From Candidatus Denitrolinea symbiosum (GTDB lineage Bacteria; Chloroflexota; Anaerolineae; Anaerolineales; Villigracilaceae), in assembly GCA_017312345.1 (NCBI GenBank), contig BLAA01000001.1:1550001-1614000 (forward strand): a stretch of DNA of 64,000 nucleotides. Direction: 5' to 3'. Within the stretch, counting starts at the first letter, position 1, and the number at the start of each line of letters is the position of its first letter. Below the pieces are notes generated by a model, which was not told the DNA's origin, searched no databases, and worked only from the letters and a program-made list of their open reading frames with translations. Below, piece after piece: positions 1-8,064 of the stretch. The position numbers and the translations under genes are program-made.

Positions 1-2
1 GC

Positions 3-353
3 TCAGGCGGCGCGCCGGCGGATGTCGCTGGCGAGTGGCGGCTGGTTTCGTACGGCCCTGTGTCCAACCAGAAACCAGTCGAGCAGGATACCTCCATCAC
101 CTTCAGCGCGGACGGCCGCTTCAACGGCAACCTCGGATGCAATACCTTCGGCGGCAGTTACAAGGTTTCGGGCGCGAAGATCGAGTTCGGCGCCGGCATG
201 ACCACGCTGATGGCGTGCCAGCCGCCCATTGACCAACAGGAGAGCGCGGTCCTGGCAGTGCTTGCAGACACCGCCGCGTTCACCTTGACCGGCGACACGC
301 TGACCATCGTCTCGGCGGACGGCAGCTCGTCGGTGAGGCTGATGAAGAAGTAA
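3..353 (+). CDS. META/HslJ-like domain protein, 5' truncated
   Basis: The reading frame is open from the first bases of the window, so this is the C-terminal part of a longer protein. The visible part contains GEWRLVSYG, then a stretch with FSADGRFNGNLGCNTFGGSY and a late ACQPP, which together form the pattern of the META domain (HslJ family: W-x-L, the G-C-N core and a conserved C/P motif). HslJ-type domains are found in heat-shock and secreted or lipoproteins; their molecular role is not settled. A GTG at 60 could be called as a start, but the domain's first strand lies upstream of it, so a truncated gene is the better reading. A terminator hairpin follows 30 bases after the stop. Confidence 0.8.
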   Translation, partial: SGGAPADVAGEWRLVSYGPVSNQKPVEQDTSITFSADGRFNGNLGCNTFGGSYKVSGAKIEFGAGMTTLMACQPPIDQQESAVLAVLADTAAFTLTGDTLTIVSADGSSSVRLMKK

Positions 354-382
354 AAGCGTCCGCGAAAAGCGACAATAAGAAA

Positions 383-413
383 GCCTCGGAGATTTTCACC
401 TCCGAGGCTTTTT
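383..413. terminator. Bidirectional intrinsic terminator
   Basis: A perfect 9-bp stem (GCCTCGGAG / CTCCGAGGC) with an 8-base loop is followed by a run of T on the right and preceded by A-rich sequence on the left. It can serve both the META gene (rightward) and the gcv operon (leftward). Between it and the gcvPB stop lies a simple-word repeat (see 415-460). Confidence 0.85.
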
Positions 414-414
414 C

Positions 415-460
415 AGCGCTTACTGATCGCTGCTTACTGATCACTGTTCACTGATTACTG
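415..460. repeat. Degenerate tandem word repeat (CTGATCACTG type)
   Basis: Short words built on CTGATC, CTGTTCA and CTGATTACTG follow each other with no coding content. The same words recur at 3331-3356 between gcvPA and gcvH and, on the other strand, at 17138-17186. This is a dispersed low-complexity sequence typical of intergenic space in this window. Confidence 0.6.
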
Positions 461-1948
461 GCTCTCGTAATCCTCCGGCAGCCAGCAGCACAGCGCCAGT
501 TCGCGCGCCGCTTTGACTTCGTCCATGCGTCCAAACGGCGTGATGTGCGGCGCGTTGTGCAGCAATTCGGGACTGGTCTTCGCCTCCTCCGCGATCTTGA
601 TCATGGCGTTGGCGAAGGCGTCGAGCGTGTCCTTGTTCTCGGTCTCGGTCGGCTCGATCATCAGCGCTTCGCGGACGATGAGCGGGAAGTAGTTCGTCGG
701 CGGATGGAAGTTGTAATCCATCAGGCGTTTGGCGATGTCGAGGGCGCGCACGTCGCTGCCTTCGAACTGTCCCTCGGCGACGAACTCGTGCATGCAGATG
801 CGGTCGTACGGGACATGATACGTGTCGCGCAGGCGCGCCAGCAGGTAATTCGCGTTCAACACCGCGTATTGGGCGATGTCCTTGAGCCCGTCCGGCCCTT
901 GCATGGCGATGTAGGTATAGGTGCGCACCAGGCCGCCGCCAAAGTGACCGTGGAAGGCCTTCATCCGCCCGATGGATTTGGCGGGTTTGACGAAGCCGAA
1001 GAGTGGAGGCTGGTCGTCGCTTTCGTCCTCGACGATGCCGACCAGCGGTTCGGGCAGGAAGTCCGCGAGATGCGCCGCGACGCCGACGGGACCCGAACCC
1101 GGTCCGCCGCCTCCGTGCGGGACGGCGAAGGTCTTGTGCAGGTTGAAGTGCATCACGTCAATACCCAGGTCGCCGGGGCGGACGATGCCGAGCAGCGCGT
1201 TCAAGTTCGCGCCGTCGCCGTAGACGAGACCTCCGCAGTCGTGGACCATCTTGACCACCTGCTCGATGTTCTCGTCGAACATGCCGAGCGTGTTCGGGTT
1301 GGTGACCATGATGCCGACCACGGTGTCGTCGCATTGGGCTTTCAGGGCCTCGAGGTCCACGTTGCCGCGCGCGTCGCTGGGGATTTGGACGACCTGCAGC
1401 CCGATCATCCCCGACGAGGCGGGGTTCGTCCCGTGCGCGGAATCGGGGATCAGCATCTTGACGCGCTTCGTATCGCCGCGCGAGGCGTGATAGGCGCGCA
1501 TCATCAGCACGCCGGTGAACTCTCCGTGCGCGCCCGCGGCGGGCTGGAGGGTGATGGCCGCGAACCCGCTGATCTCTTTCAGCCATTCCTGCAGCTGGTA
1601 CATCAACGCCAGGTTGCCCTGCACGGTCTCGATGGGCTGGAGCGGATGCGTGTGCACGAACCCGGGCAGGCGGCAGGTGTCTTCGTCTATCTTCGGGTTG
1701 TATTTCATCGTGCAGGAGCCGAGCGGATAGAAGCCGCTGTCCACCGAGTAGTTGAATTTACTGAGGCGCATGTAGTGGCGGACGACGTCCACTTCGGCGA
1801 GTTCGGGCAGGGGCAGGCTGGGGCGGAGTAAATGCTCGGGAGGCAGAGCCGCCGCGGGGACGTCGGAAGCGGGGAAGGTCACGCCGGTGCGCCCGGGCGA
1901 GGACAGGTCGAAGACGGTCGGTTCGACGATCTTGATTGCGTCAGTCAT
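455..1948 (-). CDS. gcvPB: Glycine dehydrogenase (decarboxylating) subunit 2
   Basis: This is the C-terminal half of the glycine-cleavage P-protein, which decarboxylates glycine with PLP and transfers the aminomethyl group to the lipoyl arm of GcvH. The PLP lysine is in the motif NLHKTFAVPHGGGGPG, near residue 270 of 497. The start at 1948 (MTDAIKIVEPT) is preferred to the longer frame because family proteins begin here. The start overlaps the end of gcvPA by 8 bases, so the two halves are translationally coupled. It is the last gene of a leftward riboswitch-controlled operon. No gcvT lies in the window. Confidence 0.95.
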   Translation of the reverse strand: MTDAIKIVEPTVFDLSSPGRTGVTFPASDVPAAALPPEHLLRPSLPLPELAEVDVVRHYMRLSKFNYSVDSGFYPLGSCTMKYNPKIDEDTCRLPGFVHTHPLQPIETVQGNLALMYQLQEWLKEISGFAAITLQPAAGAHGEFTGVLMMRAYHASRGDTKRVKMLIPDSAHGTNPASSGMIGLQVVQIPSDARGNVDLEALKAQCDDTVVGIMVTNPNTLGMFDENIEQVVKMVHDCGGLVYGDGANLNALLGIVRPGDLGIDVMHFNLHKTFAVPHGGGGPGSGPVGVAAHLADFLPEPLVGIVEDESDDQPPLFGFVKPAKSIGRMKAFHGHFGGGLVRTYTYIAMQGPDGLKDIAQYAVLNANYLLARLRDTYHVPYDRICMHEFVAEGQFEGSDVRALDIAKRLMDYNFHPPTNYFPLIVREALMIEPTETENKDTLDAFANAMIKIAEEAKTSPELLHNAPHITPFGRMDEVKAARELALCCWLPEDYESQ

Positions 1949-3293
1949 GGTTCGCCTCCGCGAGGACCTCGGCCAGCAGGTCAATTTCTTCTTTGGAATT
2001 CATTTCGGTGACGGCGACGAGCATATGGTCGGACAGTTCGGGATAGTCCTGGCCCAGGTCGTAGCCGCCGAGGATGCCGTGGTCGAGCAGGCGCGCGTTG
2101 ATCTCGGCGACGGGCTTCGGGCAGCGCAGCGTGAATTCGTGGAAGAACGGGTCGCTGAAGCGCAGGCTGTAGCCGGGGATCTTGCCGAGGGTCTCGGCGG
2201 CGTAATGCGCCTTTTGGTAGCACAGGTTCGCCACCTGCTTCATGCCGGTCTTGCCGAGCGCCGACATGTAGATCGCCGCGCCGAGCGCCAGCAGGCCCTG
2301 GTTCGAGCAGATGTTGGAGGTGGCGCGCTCGCGTTTGATGTGCTGCTCGCGGGCGGTGAGCGTCAGCACGTAGGCGCGTTGGCCGCGGTTGTCCACCGTC
2401 TCGCCGACGAGGCGTCCCGCCATTTTGTGGACGTAGGATTTGCGCGTGGTGAAGAAGCCGAGCGACGGGCCGCCGTACCACATCGGCAGGCCGAGCGGCT
2501 GGGCTTCGCCGACGACGATGTCCGCGCCCATCGAAGCGGGCGTCTTGAGCAGGGCCAGCGCGGTCGGGTTGGCGACGACGCAGACGAGCGCGCCTTTGGC
2601 GTGCGCGTCCTCGATGAGTTTGGAATAGTCGTAGATGCGCCCGAAGAAGTCGGGATATTGGACGAGGACGAGGCAGGTCTGGTCGTCAATTTGACCGGTC
2701 AACGCTTCGGGACCGTCCTCGAGGCGGACGGCCGCGTCCCCGGCCAGCTCCACGCCCATGCCCTGCGTGTACGTGCGGATCACGGCCCGGTATTGCGGGT
2801 GCAGGGACGGCGAGACGACCGCCTTCGGGCGTTTGCCGCGAAACTGCGCGAACGCCAGGTTGACGGCCTCCGCCGCCGCGGTGGCGCCGTCGTAGTGCGA
2901 GGCGTTCGAGACCTCCATGCCCGTCAACGCGCTCATCAGGGACTGGTACTCGAAAATGGATTGCAGGGTCCCTTGCGAGATTTCGGGCTGGTAGGGCGTG
3001 TAGGCGGTGTAGAATTCGCCGCGGCGCAGCATGTGGTCAATGACCGAGGGGATGTAGTGGTTGTACATGCCTGCGCCGAGGAAGGAGATCAAATCGCCGC
3101 GCACGGTCTCGTTGCTGTCGGCGATGTCGGATAGTTCGGCCGCGGCCTCCATTTCGGTCAACGCGGGAGGCAGGTCGAGAGTCGGGAAGCGGCGCCAGGC
3201 GGGGATGTCCTTGAAGAGATCGTCCAGCGTTTTCACGCCGATGGTCTCCAGCATCGCGTCCCGTTCTTTGGGACTTATCGGGATATAGGTCAT
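1941..3293 (-). CDS. gcvPA: Glycine dehydrogenase (decarboxylating) subunit 1
   Basis: This 450-residue protein is the N-terminal half of the split P-protein and pairs with GcvPB in the glycine cleavage complex. The start MTYIPISPKERDAML is typical of GcvPA. It is preceded by GGAG five bases upstream, and the in-frame ATG seven codons earlier is less likely. Recognisable blocks include FLGAGMYNHYIPSVIDH and YTPYQPEISQGTLQSIFEYQ. The gene sits between gcvH (65-base gap with a simple-word repeat) and gcvPB (8-base overlap). Confidence 0.95.
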   Translation of the reverse strand: MTYIPISPKERDAMLETIGVKTLDDLFKDIPAWRRFPTLDLPPALTEMEAAAELSDIADSNETVRGDLISFLGAGMYNHYIPSVIDHMLRRGEFYTAYTPYQPEISQGTLQSIFEYQSLMSALTGMEVSNASHYDGATAAAEAVNLAFAQFRGKRPKAVVSPSLHPQYRAVIRTYTQGMGVELAGDAAVRLEDGPEALTGQIDDQTCLVLVQYPDFFGRIYDYSKLIEDAHAKGALVCVVANPTALALLKTPASMGADIVVGEAQPLGLPMWYGGPSLGFFTTRKSYVHKMAGRLVGETVDNRGQRAYVLTLTAREQHIKRERATSNICSNQGLLALGAAIYMSALGKTGMKQVANLCYQKAHYAAETLGKIPGYSLRFSDPFFHEFTLRCPKPVAEINARLLDHGILGGYDLGQDYPELSDHMLVAVTEMNSKEEIDLLAEVLAEANHD

Positions 3294-3330
3294 GGGAACT
3301 CCATGGGCCAGCAATCAATTTTCAGCGGAA

Positions 3331-3356
3331 CCACTGATCACTGATTACTGAACGCT
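3331..3356. repeat. Word repeat between gcvPA and gcvH
   Basis: The gap between the two cistrons contains CACTGATCACTGATTACTG, the same word family as at 415-460 and 17138-17186. It interrupts an otherwise tight operon. Confidence 0.55.
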
Positions 3357-3358
3357 GC

Positions 3359-3736
3359 CTAATGCGCGCGTCCCGTGCAATATTCTTCGTACGCGGCCGC
3401 GTCCATGACCTCGCCGGGCGCGCCGCCCTCGACCTGGACCATCCAGCCTTCGCCGTAGGGATCGCTGTTGAGCGTCTCGGGTTTTTCGGCCAGGCCGGCG
3501 TTGACCGCGACGACCTTCCCCGAAGCGGCCGCGTAGATCTCCGCCGAGGCTTTGACCGACTCGACCGAGGCGATGGCTTTCCCGGCCTCGACCGTGTCGC
3601 CAGCCTCGACGAGAATCTCGACGAAGACGATGTCGGAGAGTTGGCTCTGGGCGTAGTCGCTCAGTCCCATTTTGCCGCTGGCAGGATCGAACCATTCGTC
3701 GTTCTGGGTGTATTTCAAGTTGGCAGGGGCGTTCAT
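3359..3736 (-). CDS. gcvH: Glycine cleavage system H protein
   Basis: This 125-residue lipoyl carrier shuttles the aminomethyl group between the P and T proteins. The start MNAPANLKYTQNDEW at 3736 has a strong AAGGAG ribosome binding site eight bases upstream. The lipoyl-lysine region reads SVESVKASAEIYAAASG, with the modified lysine in VKAS near residue 64. It is the first gene after the glycine riboswitch and its terminator. The longer frame upstream (12 extra codons) runs toward the terminator and is not used. Confidence 0.95.
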   Translation of the reverse strand: MNAPANLKYTQNDEWFDPASGKMGLSDYAQSQLSDIVFVEILVEAGDTVEAGKAIASVESVKASAEIYAAASGKVVAVNAGLAEKPETLNSDPYGEGWMVQVEGGAPGEVMDAAAYEEYCTGRAH

Positions 3737-3770
3737 TTTTTGTCTCCTTGCGTGAAATGTTTGGCGAATC

Positions 3771-3804
3771 AAAAAAGGACACGCGGTTTTAACGCCGCGC
3801 GTCC
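3771..3804 (-). terminator. Riboswitch-associated intrinsic terminator
   Basis: On the minus strand the stem GGACGCGCGG / CCGCGTGTCC (one G-U pair) is followed by TTTTTT, just before the gcvH ribosome binding site. Its 5' arm abuts and partly overlaps the closing P1 strand (CAGAGGA) of riboswitch aptamer II. Glycine binding would therefore hold back the terminator and turn the operon on, as is known for gcv glycine riboswitches. Confidence 0.85.
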
Positions 3805-4062
3805 TCTGTAGTTTGACCTGAGAGATTAGTTTAGTCGTCTGGTCGTTTAGTCACTTGGCCGCCTGGTCTCGACCATTTGACCACGCGACCGTCTGACCAT
3901 CAGGCCATTCGACTAACTTTACACCGTCGGTGTCCCGTGCGGGACTTTCCAGAGTCGGTTCGGATGCAGGGTCCTTTTGCCTGAGAGTTTCATCTGGGTT
4001 CGCCTGTTCCAGATTTGCACCTTCGGCGCTCGACGCATTTTACGTTCGAGTCTCTTCCCTGC
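3804..4062 (-). promoter_or_regulatory. Tandem glycine riboswitch
   Basis: On the minus strand two glycine aptamers follow each other. Aptamer I (about 4062-3970) carries GAGCGCCGAAGGTGCAAA and CTCTCAGGCAAAAGGACC. Aptamer II (about 3954-3804) carries CTCTGGAAA, ACACCGACGGTGTAAA and TCTCAGGTCAAACTACAGAG. Both match the known tandem glycine riboswitch that controls gcv operons. Aptamer II is odd: its P3-type stem (GTTAGTCG / CGACTAAAC) holds about 72 extra bases of GTC/GACC words at 3838-3909. The terminator at 3771-3804 is the expression platform. Confidence 0.93.
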
Positions 4063-4083
4063 AACCCGTTCGATTGTGCGATG

Positions 4084-4112
4084 ATTTTAAGTTGCAGAGA
4101 GGATGAAGTCAA
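4084..4112 (-). promoter_or_regulatory. Sigma-70-type promoter of the gcv operon
   Basis: On the minus strand TTGACT and TAAAAT are separated by exactly 17 bases. Transcription would begin near 4077, about 15 bases before the first riboswitch aptamer. From here to 4459 there is no gene; the only other visible signal is an isolated TATAAT (around 4299) without a clear -35 box that could serve the rightward gene at 4460. Confidence 0.8.
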
Positions 4113-4459
4113 GGGACAAACGTCACGATTCGGGAAATCCCCTTCACGCCACTTTGCGCGGCGGACGCGGAAGCAGGCTGGTTTGCTGAAAGCGAGACGG
4201 AATCGAACGTTGACGGACGCGCCGCGTCAGCGCTGAATGTCTTGAATCGTTCGGAAAATATAGATGGCGTTTTCTCAAAATAAATTGGCGAGCGAGTATA
4301 TAATTAAGGACAAATTTTTTTGTTGCAAACGGCTCAATAGCCTGCCGTCACGAGCGTCGTTTACGCTGCGCTGCGTTCGGCGCCATGTCGGTAAAAAGGG
4401 ACGTTTGCAATAAAACGAAGATCAACCGCCAACTTCTCGACAAACTAAGGAGAATTGAA

Positions 4460-6136
4460 ATGAAACGTATCACTGCCTTCCTTTTGCTTTTGATATTGTT
4501 TGTTTTTCCCGTTTCGGTTTTGGCGGATGTTGCGCCGCCGACTAATCCGCCAGGCTCGAACCCGCAGCCAGGATCGGAAATTACGCAAGTGCGGATGGTG
4601 TCGGAGAACGTGCTGATCGAAGTAAGCGGCGGCACGGAGCCAAAGTCGCTGGGAGAGGCTCGCGTCACTGCCAGCTTCATCATGCGGAATCTGGGCGCGT
4701 CCGATGAAAGTATGGCTGCCCGTTTTCCGATATCGGTCAATGATGGTTTCTTTAACTATCCCGAGATCACCGATCTTAAAATCAAGGTGAACGGCAATCA
4801 GGTTTCCTATAGACGCGCAAATTATCCCGATGTCATCTATCAGAGCGAAGACCTGCCCTGGGCGGAATTTGACGTTACGTTCCCCGTAAACCAGGATGTC
4901 ACAATCGAAGTGACTTATACCCTGCAAGGTTCGGGATACTTTCCCTATACCGCTTTTTATTACACCCTTACCACTGGCGCGGGTTGGAAAGACACCATTG
5001 GCAGCGCGGATGTCACGCTGCGGCTTCCATACGCGGCGACTCCGCAAAATGTCGTTCTCAATACGCAAATTGGTTGGGGACAATCCACGCCTGGCGGCGT
5101 CATTCAAGGGAACGAAGTCCGCTGGCATTTTGAAAACTTTGAGCCCGGTCCCTATGAAGCCGTTGGAACTATGGAGTTTCCTTTGGTCGCGCCTTCGGCA
5201 TGGCAGGCTGTTCTCACCGCGCAAAAGAACGCCGAGAAATATCCGAATGACGGCGAAGTTTGGGGACAACTCGGAAAGACGTATAAAGAAATTTTTTTGA
5301 TGAATAAAGGATACCGCTCAGACGCTGGCGGCGAAGAACTTTACCGCTTGAGCGTGGAAGCCTACGAAAAATGCCTCGATCTCCTGCCGAACGACGCGCA
5401 ATGGCATGCGGGCTTTGCCCATTTGCTTGCGGAACGCGCCTATTGGGACTCATTCATGAGCGCTCCTACGCCCGAAGTCTATCGCGCATTGGAGGAGATT
5501 CGCGTCGCGCTGGAACTTGCGCCGAACGATCCCGTCGTACGGGAAGTTGCGGATACTATCACTTACATGTTTCCCGATGGGATAACCAAAAACGAATTTG
5601 GATATGATTTTCCGTGGCTGACAGCCACCCCGACCCCGCTTCCTCCCACGCCGACGATTGTTCCCGTTTACGATCCAGCCTACTTCGCCGCGACCTATCA
5701 GAGCGAACTTCTCACGCTTGGCAACGGCAAGCGCGCGCAATTGACTTTGACGCTCGGCGCGGACTATTCCGCCTTGCTCGAAATCAAAGGAGAGGATAAT
5801 CAAACCCTTCTTTACACTGGCACATGGGCAGACCTCGGCGACGGCAGGATTCAAATTCTGGTGCGCGACCAAGACGGGAATGAGCCTGTGCTGATATACA
5901 AACCAGACGAGGAAGACAATCTTATCTCTGACACGTATGCTTCTTTCTTTGGCGATAACGGAGTCAACATGAAGCGCATCGCTCCTGCTGCCACGCCTGA
6001 GCCGCAAGCGACATCGGTCTCAAGTTTGCCGACTCCTACTCCAAAGCCCAGTTCGTCTTCGCCCATGTGCGGGTCTGCAGCGTTGGCGCCAGTTCTGGCG
6101 GCGGCGGTTTGGTTTGCGCGGAAACGTACTCGTTAG
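4460..6136 (+). CDS. Secreted TPR-like protein with C-terminal sorting-like tail
   Basis: This 558-residue protein is not assigned to a named family. It starts MKRITAFLLLLILFVFPVSVLA, a clear signal peptide, with AAGGAG nine bases upstream. Residues about 35-255 look like an all-beta domain with charged surface. Residues about 270-375 look like TPR helices (WGQLGKTYKEIF, YEKCLDLLPND, ALELAPNDPVV). A Thr/Pro-rich linker follows, then a beta segment (about 425-520). The end is unusual: a Ser/Pro stretch, then MCGSAALAPVLAAAVWFARKRTR, i.e. Cys-Gly motif, hydrophobic helix and basic end, resembling CTERM/sortase-type anchoring tails. Base composition is somewhat less GC-rich than the neighbours. 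Confidence 0.8.
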   Translation: MKRITAFLLLLILFVFPVSVLADVAPPTNPPGSNPQPGSEITQVRMVSENVLIEVSGGTEPKSLGEARVTASFIMRNLGASDESMAARFPISVNDGFFNYPEITDLKIKVNGNQVSYRRANYPDVIYQSEDLPWAEFDVTFPVNQDVTIEVTYTLQGSGYFPYTAFYYTLTTGAGWKDTIGSADVTLRLPYAATPQNVVLNTQIGWGQSTPGGVIQGNEVRWHFENFEPGPYEAVGTMEFPLVAPSAWQAVLTAQKNAEKYPNDGEVWGQLGKTYKEIFLMNKGYRSDAGGEELYRLSVEAYEKCLDLLPNDAQWHAGFAHLLAERAYWDSFMSAPTPEVYRALEEIRVALELAPNDPVVREVADTITYMFPDGITKNEFGYDFPWLTATPTPLPPTPTIVPVYDPAYFAATYQSELLTLGNGKRAQLTLTLGADYSALLEIKGEDNQTLLYTGTWADLGDGRIQILVRDQDGNEPVLIYKPDEEDNLISDTYASFFGDNGVNMKRIAPAATPEPQATSVSSLPTPTPKPSSSSPMCGSAALAPVLAAAVWFARKRTR

Positions 6137-6191
6137 TTCCGCCCTGGCGCGCTTCATCAAAAGAAACGGCTGTCTCAGAGTCTTCTGCAAG

Positions 6192-6230
6192 GATTCCCAA
6201 GATCTTCAAGATCTTGGGAATCTTCTTGTC
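6192..6230 (+). terminator. Long hairpin terminator
   Basis: A near-perfect stem of 13-14 bp (GATTCCCAAGATC / GATCTTGGGAATC) with a tiny loop is followed by TTCTTGTCTATTTT. It lies between two convergent genes (4460-6136 and 6230-6727). The T run is imperfect. Confidence 0.7.
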
Positions 6231-6727
6231 TATTTTGCGATTTTGCGCGGGGCGCGTTTGGGCTTTTCTGGCGCTTCGGGCGCGGATTCCGCCGGGAGCG
6301 CGGCAGCCGGCGCGGGGTCCGCGGGAAGCGCGGACGCGGGCGCGGGAATCGGCGCGGGGACGGGAGTCCCGTTCAGGCGGGCGAAGTAGTCGCGCACGAT
6401 CACGTCGTTGTAGAAGACGAGGACGAGGATGCCGACGACCAGCGAGAAGACGTTGCCCACGAAGATGACGGCGATCTCCCAAACGGCGATGGCCTGCGAA
6501 GGCTGGACGGGCTGCGGCGGGTTCGCCAGCAGTTTCAAGGCGTAGGCGATCTCGAAGCCGCCGAGGACGATGGGGAAGAGCGGAACGGGCGCGGCGCAGA
6601 TCAGGCTGAGAAATCCCGTCCCGGTGATGATGCCAATTCCCCAGACGATGTTAAAGATGCCGTTGACCAGCGTCATCAGCGCGATCGCCATAACGAGCGA
6701 GGGTTTGGTGTGGATGTTGTTTTCCAT
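6230..6727 (-). CDS. Small integral membrane protein with Ala/Pro-rich tail
   Basis: The start MENNIHTKPSLVMAIALMTL at 6727 is preceded by AGGAGA. Three or four hydrophobic segments (about residues 10-35, 40-65, 78-105) are followed by a C-terminal tail of about 45 residues rich in Ala, Pro and Glu ending in a basic cluster (KPKRAPRKIAK). The tail could bind nucleic acid or another protein, but I do not recognise a family. It lies next to two other small membrane protein genes in the same orientation. Confidence 0.7.
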   Translation of the reverse strand: MENNIHTKPSLVMAIALMTLVNGIFNIVWGIGIITGTGFLSLICAAPVPLFPIVLGGFEIAYALKLLANPPQPVQPSQAIAVWEIAVIFVGNVFSLVVGILVLVFYNDVIVRDYFARLNGTPVPAPIPAPASALPADPAPAAALPAESAPEAPEKPKRAPRKIAK

Positions 6728-6782
6728 GCGGTCTCCTGTTCTGAGACTGTATACGCTTCGTCGGAAGTTTGGTCGCGGAATC

Positions 6783-6807
6783 AAAAGAGCCTGCGCGCGG
6801 CAGGCTC
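6783..6807 (-). terminator. Intrinsic terminator
   Basis: Minus-strand stem GAGCCTGC / GCAGGCTC with a 5-base loop followed by TTTT. It closes the DUF4013-like gene at 6826-7536. Confidence 0.85.
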
Positions 6808-6825
6808 TCGAAGCCGGTGGAATTG

Positions 6826-7536
6826 TCAGTTTCGGGCGGCCAGGGCGCTAAATTGCCCGAATAGATGGGCGTACACGACCATTGTATAGACGGTTGTGCC
6901 GACGCTGACGATCAGCGCGACGATCCAGCCTAAACAGGGGATCCATCCCAGCATGGCGGTGACGCCGCTTGCTACAAATCCGACCACCAGTCCGGCCAGG
7001 ATGCTGATTCCCCAGGCGGTGAAGAACGGGCCGCTGTTCCTGCTGATCAGGTTGATCGCCTCGCGGAATTTGAAGCACGAGGCGAAGGTCCCCTCGCGGG
7101 CGAAGATGACCAGGATGGCGGGATACGCGATCGTGAGGAACAGGCCGTAAATGAGGAAACCGCATACCAGAAGAAAGGACAGAGCTCCGCCAATCACGCC
7201 TGTGATCTGGCTGAAGTCCTGGAGGTTGCTGTCGCCGGAGAGCATCCCTGAAGCGATCAGCATGCTCATGGGCAGGCAGATGAGGACCAGGATGGGCAGG
7301 CCATAGACCAGCCCGGCCGCGGCCAGGATCAGCCCGTCCATGAATTTTTTCTCGATGTTGTCCCAGTTGGGGAGCGGTTCCGCCTCGCCGTTGGAGACGT
7401 TGCGCAGAAGGCCGACCATATAGCCGGTCCACGCGAAGTTTAGGATGGGGATCAGGCCGATGATGGCTCCCATCCCCAGTTTGCTGATCCATTGTTTGTC
7501 TTCGAACGGGTAGGTAAATGCCTTGTTGATATCCAT
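6826..7536 (-). CDS. DUF4013-like multispanning membrane protein
   Basis: This 236-residue protein starts MDINKAFTYPFEDKQWISKL, the usual opening of DUF4013 proteins (a short soluble start, then GA..GL.P..N....GY). The motif LPNWDN after the second helix and PYGLF/AYPAI-type segments also fit. About six membrane helices are predicted by eye. GAGG lies upstream of the ATG at 7536. DUF4013 proteins have no established function. The gene has its own terminator. Confidence 0.8.
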   Translation of the reverse strand: MDINKAFTYPFEDKQWISKLGMGAIIGLIPILNFAWTGYMVGLLRNVSNGEAEPLPNWDNIEKKFMDGLILAAAGLVYGLPILVLICLPMSMLIASGMLSGDSNLQDFSQITGVIGGALSFLLVCGFLIYGLFLTIAYPAILVIFAREGTFASCFKFREAINLISRNSGPFFTAWGISILAGLVVGFVASGVTAMLGWIPCLGWIVALIVSVGTTVYTMVVYAHLFGQFSALAARN

Positions 7537-7601
7537 GTTTTGCCTCGTTGGAAATGATGGGATGAATTCTTCGAAGCGGAGGCGGGTCTCCTTTGGCAAA
7601 A

Positions 7602-7632
7602 TCAAAACGGGCTGTTCACTTATACAGCCCGT
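7602..7632 (-). terminator. Intrinsic terminator
   Basis: Minus-strand stem ACGGGCTGT / ACAGCCCGT with an 8-base loop followed by TTTGATTTT. It terminates the gene at 7640-7978. Confidence 0.8.
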
Positions 7633-7639
7633 CTTTATG

Positions 7640-7978
7640 TTAAGCCCAGCCCTGATTCTTGATGAAGTCGGTCAGCACAGGGATCTTTACATCCTGTCCC
7701 TGATAGGCTTTGTAAGCCCAGTAGAGGAAAACCAGCCACAGCAGGGGAACGCACAGCCCGCCGAAACCAAGCGTGACGACGGAGATGATGACGGCCACGA
7801 CGACAAAAACGATGCTCGCCGCGATGGATTGCACGGCGTGGAACTTGATATAGGGGCGCGCTTTTTTATCTTCCATCAACAGCGCAATGATGCCGATCAG
7901 CGGGGCGAAAACGTAACTGAGGGCGGCCCACAGTTTATCGTCGCTCGTGAGTTCGGGACTAACTGGTTGCTCTGACAT
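7640..7978 (-). CDS. DUF4870-type small membrane protein
   Basis: This 112-residue protein starts MSEQPVSPELTSDDKLWAAL at 7978 with AAAGGAG upstream. The sequence D-x-x-x-A-x-L-S-Y, GIIALL, RPYIKFHAVQS and a tail with two further helices matches DUF4870 (Tic20-like) proteins, which have three membrane segments and unknown function. It is transcribed from the divergent promoter at 8014-8041, opposite fmt. Confidence 0.85.
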   Translation of the reverse strand: MSEQPVSPELTSDDKLWAALSYVFAPLIGIIALLMEDKKARPYIKFHAVQSIAASIVFVVVAVIISVVTLGFGGLCVPLLWLVFLYWAYKAYQGQDVKIPVLTDFIKNQGWA

Positions 7979-8013
7979 TTTTCTTCTCCTTTTTTGTTTG
8001 GCTAATGTCCCGT

Positions 8014-8041
8014 ATTGTACTCTAAAATCAATTTCCTGCAA
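8014..8041 (-). promoter_or_regulatory. Promoter of the DUF4870 gene
   Basis: On the minus strand TTGCAG and TACAAT are 16 bases apart, about 36 bases before the start codon at 7978. Confidence 0.65.
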
Positions 8042-8051
8042 CAAACAATGC

Positions 8052-8057
8052 TAGAAT
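8052..8057 (+). promoter_or_regulatory. -10 box close to the fmt start (possible leaderless transcript)
   Basis: TAGAAT ends seven bases before the fmt ATG, and no ribosome binding site is visible, so transcription would begin at or next to the start codon. The same arrangement is seen at 13496 (glycosyltransferase) and 28116 (DUF3048 lipoprotein). No convincing -35 box was found. Confidence 0.5.
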
Positions 8058-8064
8058 AGGACTC

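Noticed and set aside
545..3134. Long open frames on the plus strand opposite gcvPA and gcvPB
   Set aside because: They are antisense shadows of GC-rich genes, with Arg/Val/Gln-rich composition and no recognisable domain.
3835..3915. CRISPR-like array
   Set aside because: The words are short, degenerate and unspaced, and they lie inside a glycine riboswitch stem.
4021..4060. tRNA-like sequence with GTTCGAGTCTC
   Set aside because: It is the 5' part of the first glycine riboswitch aptamer on the opposite strand; no cloverleaf is possible.
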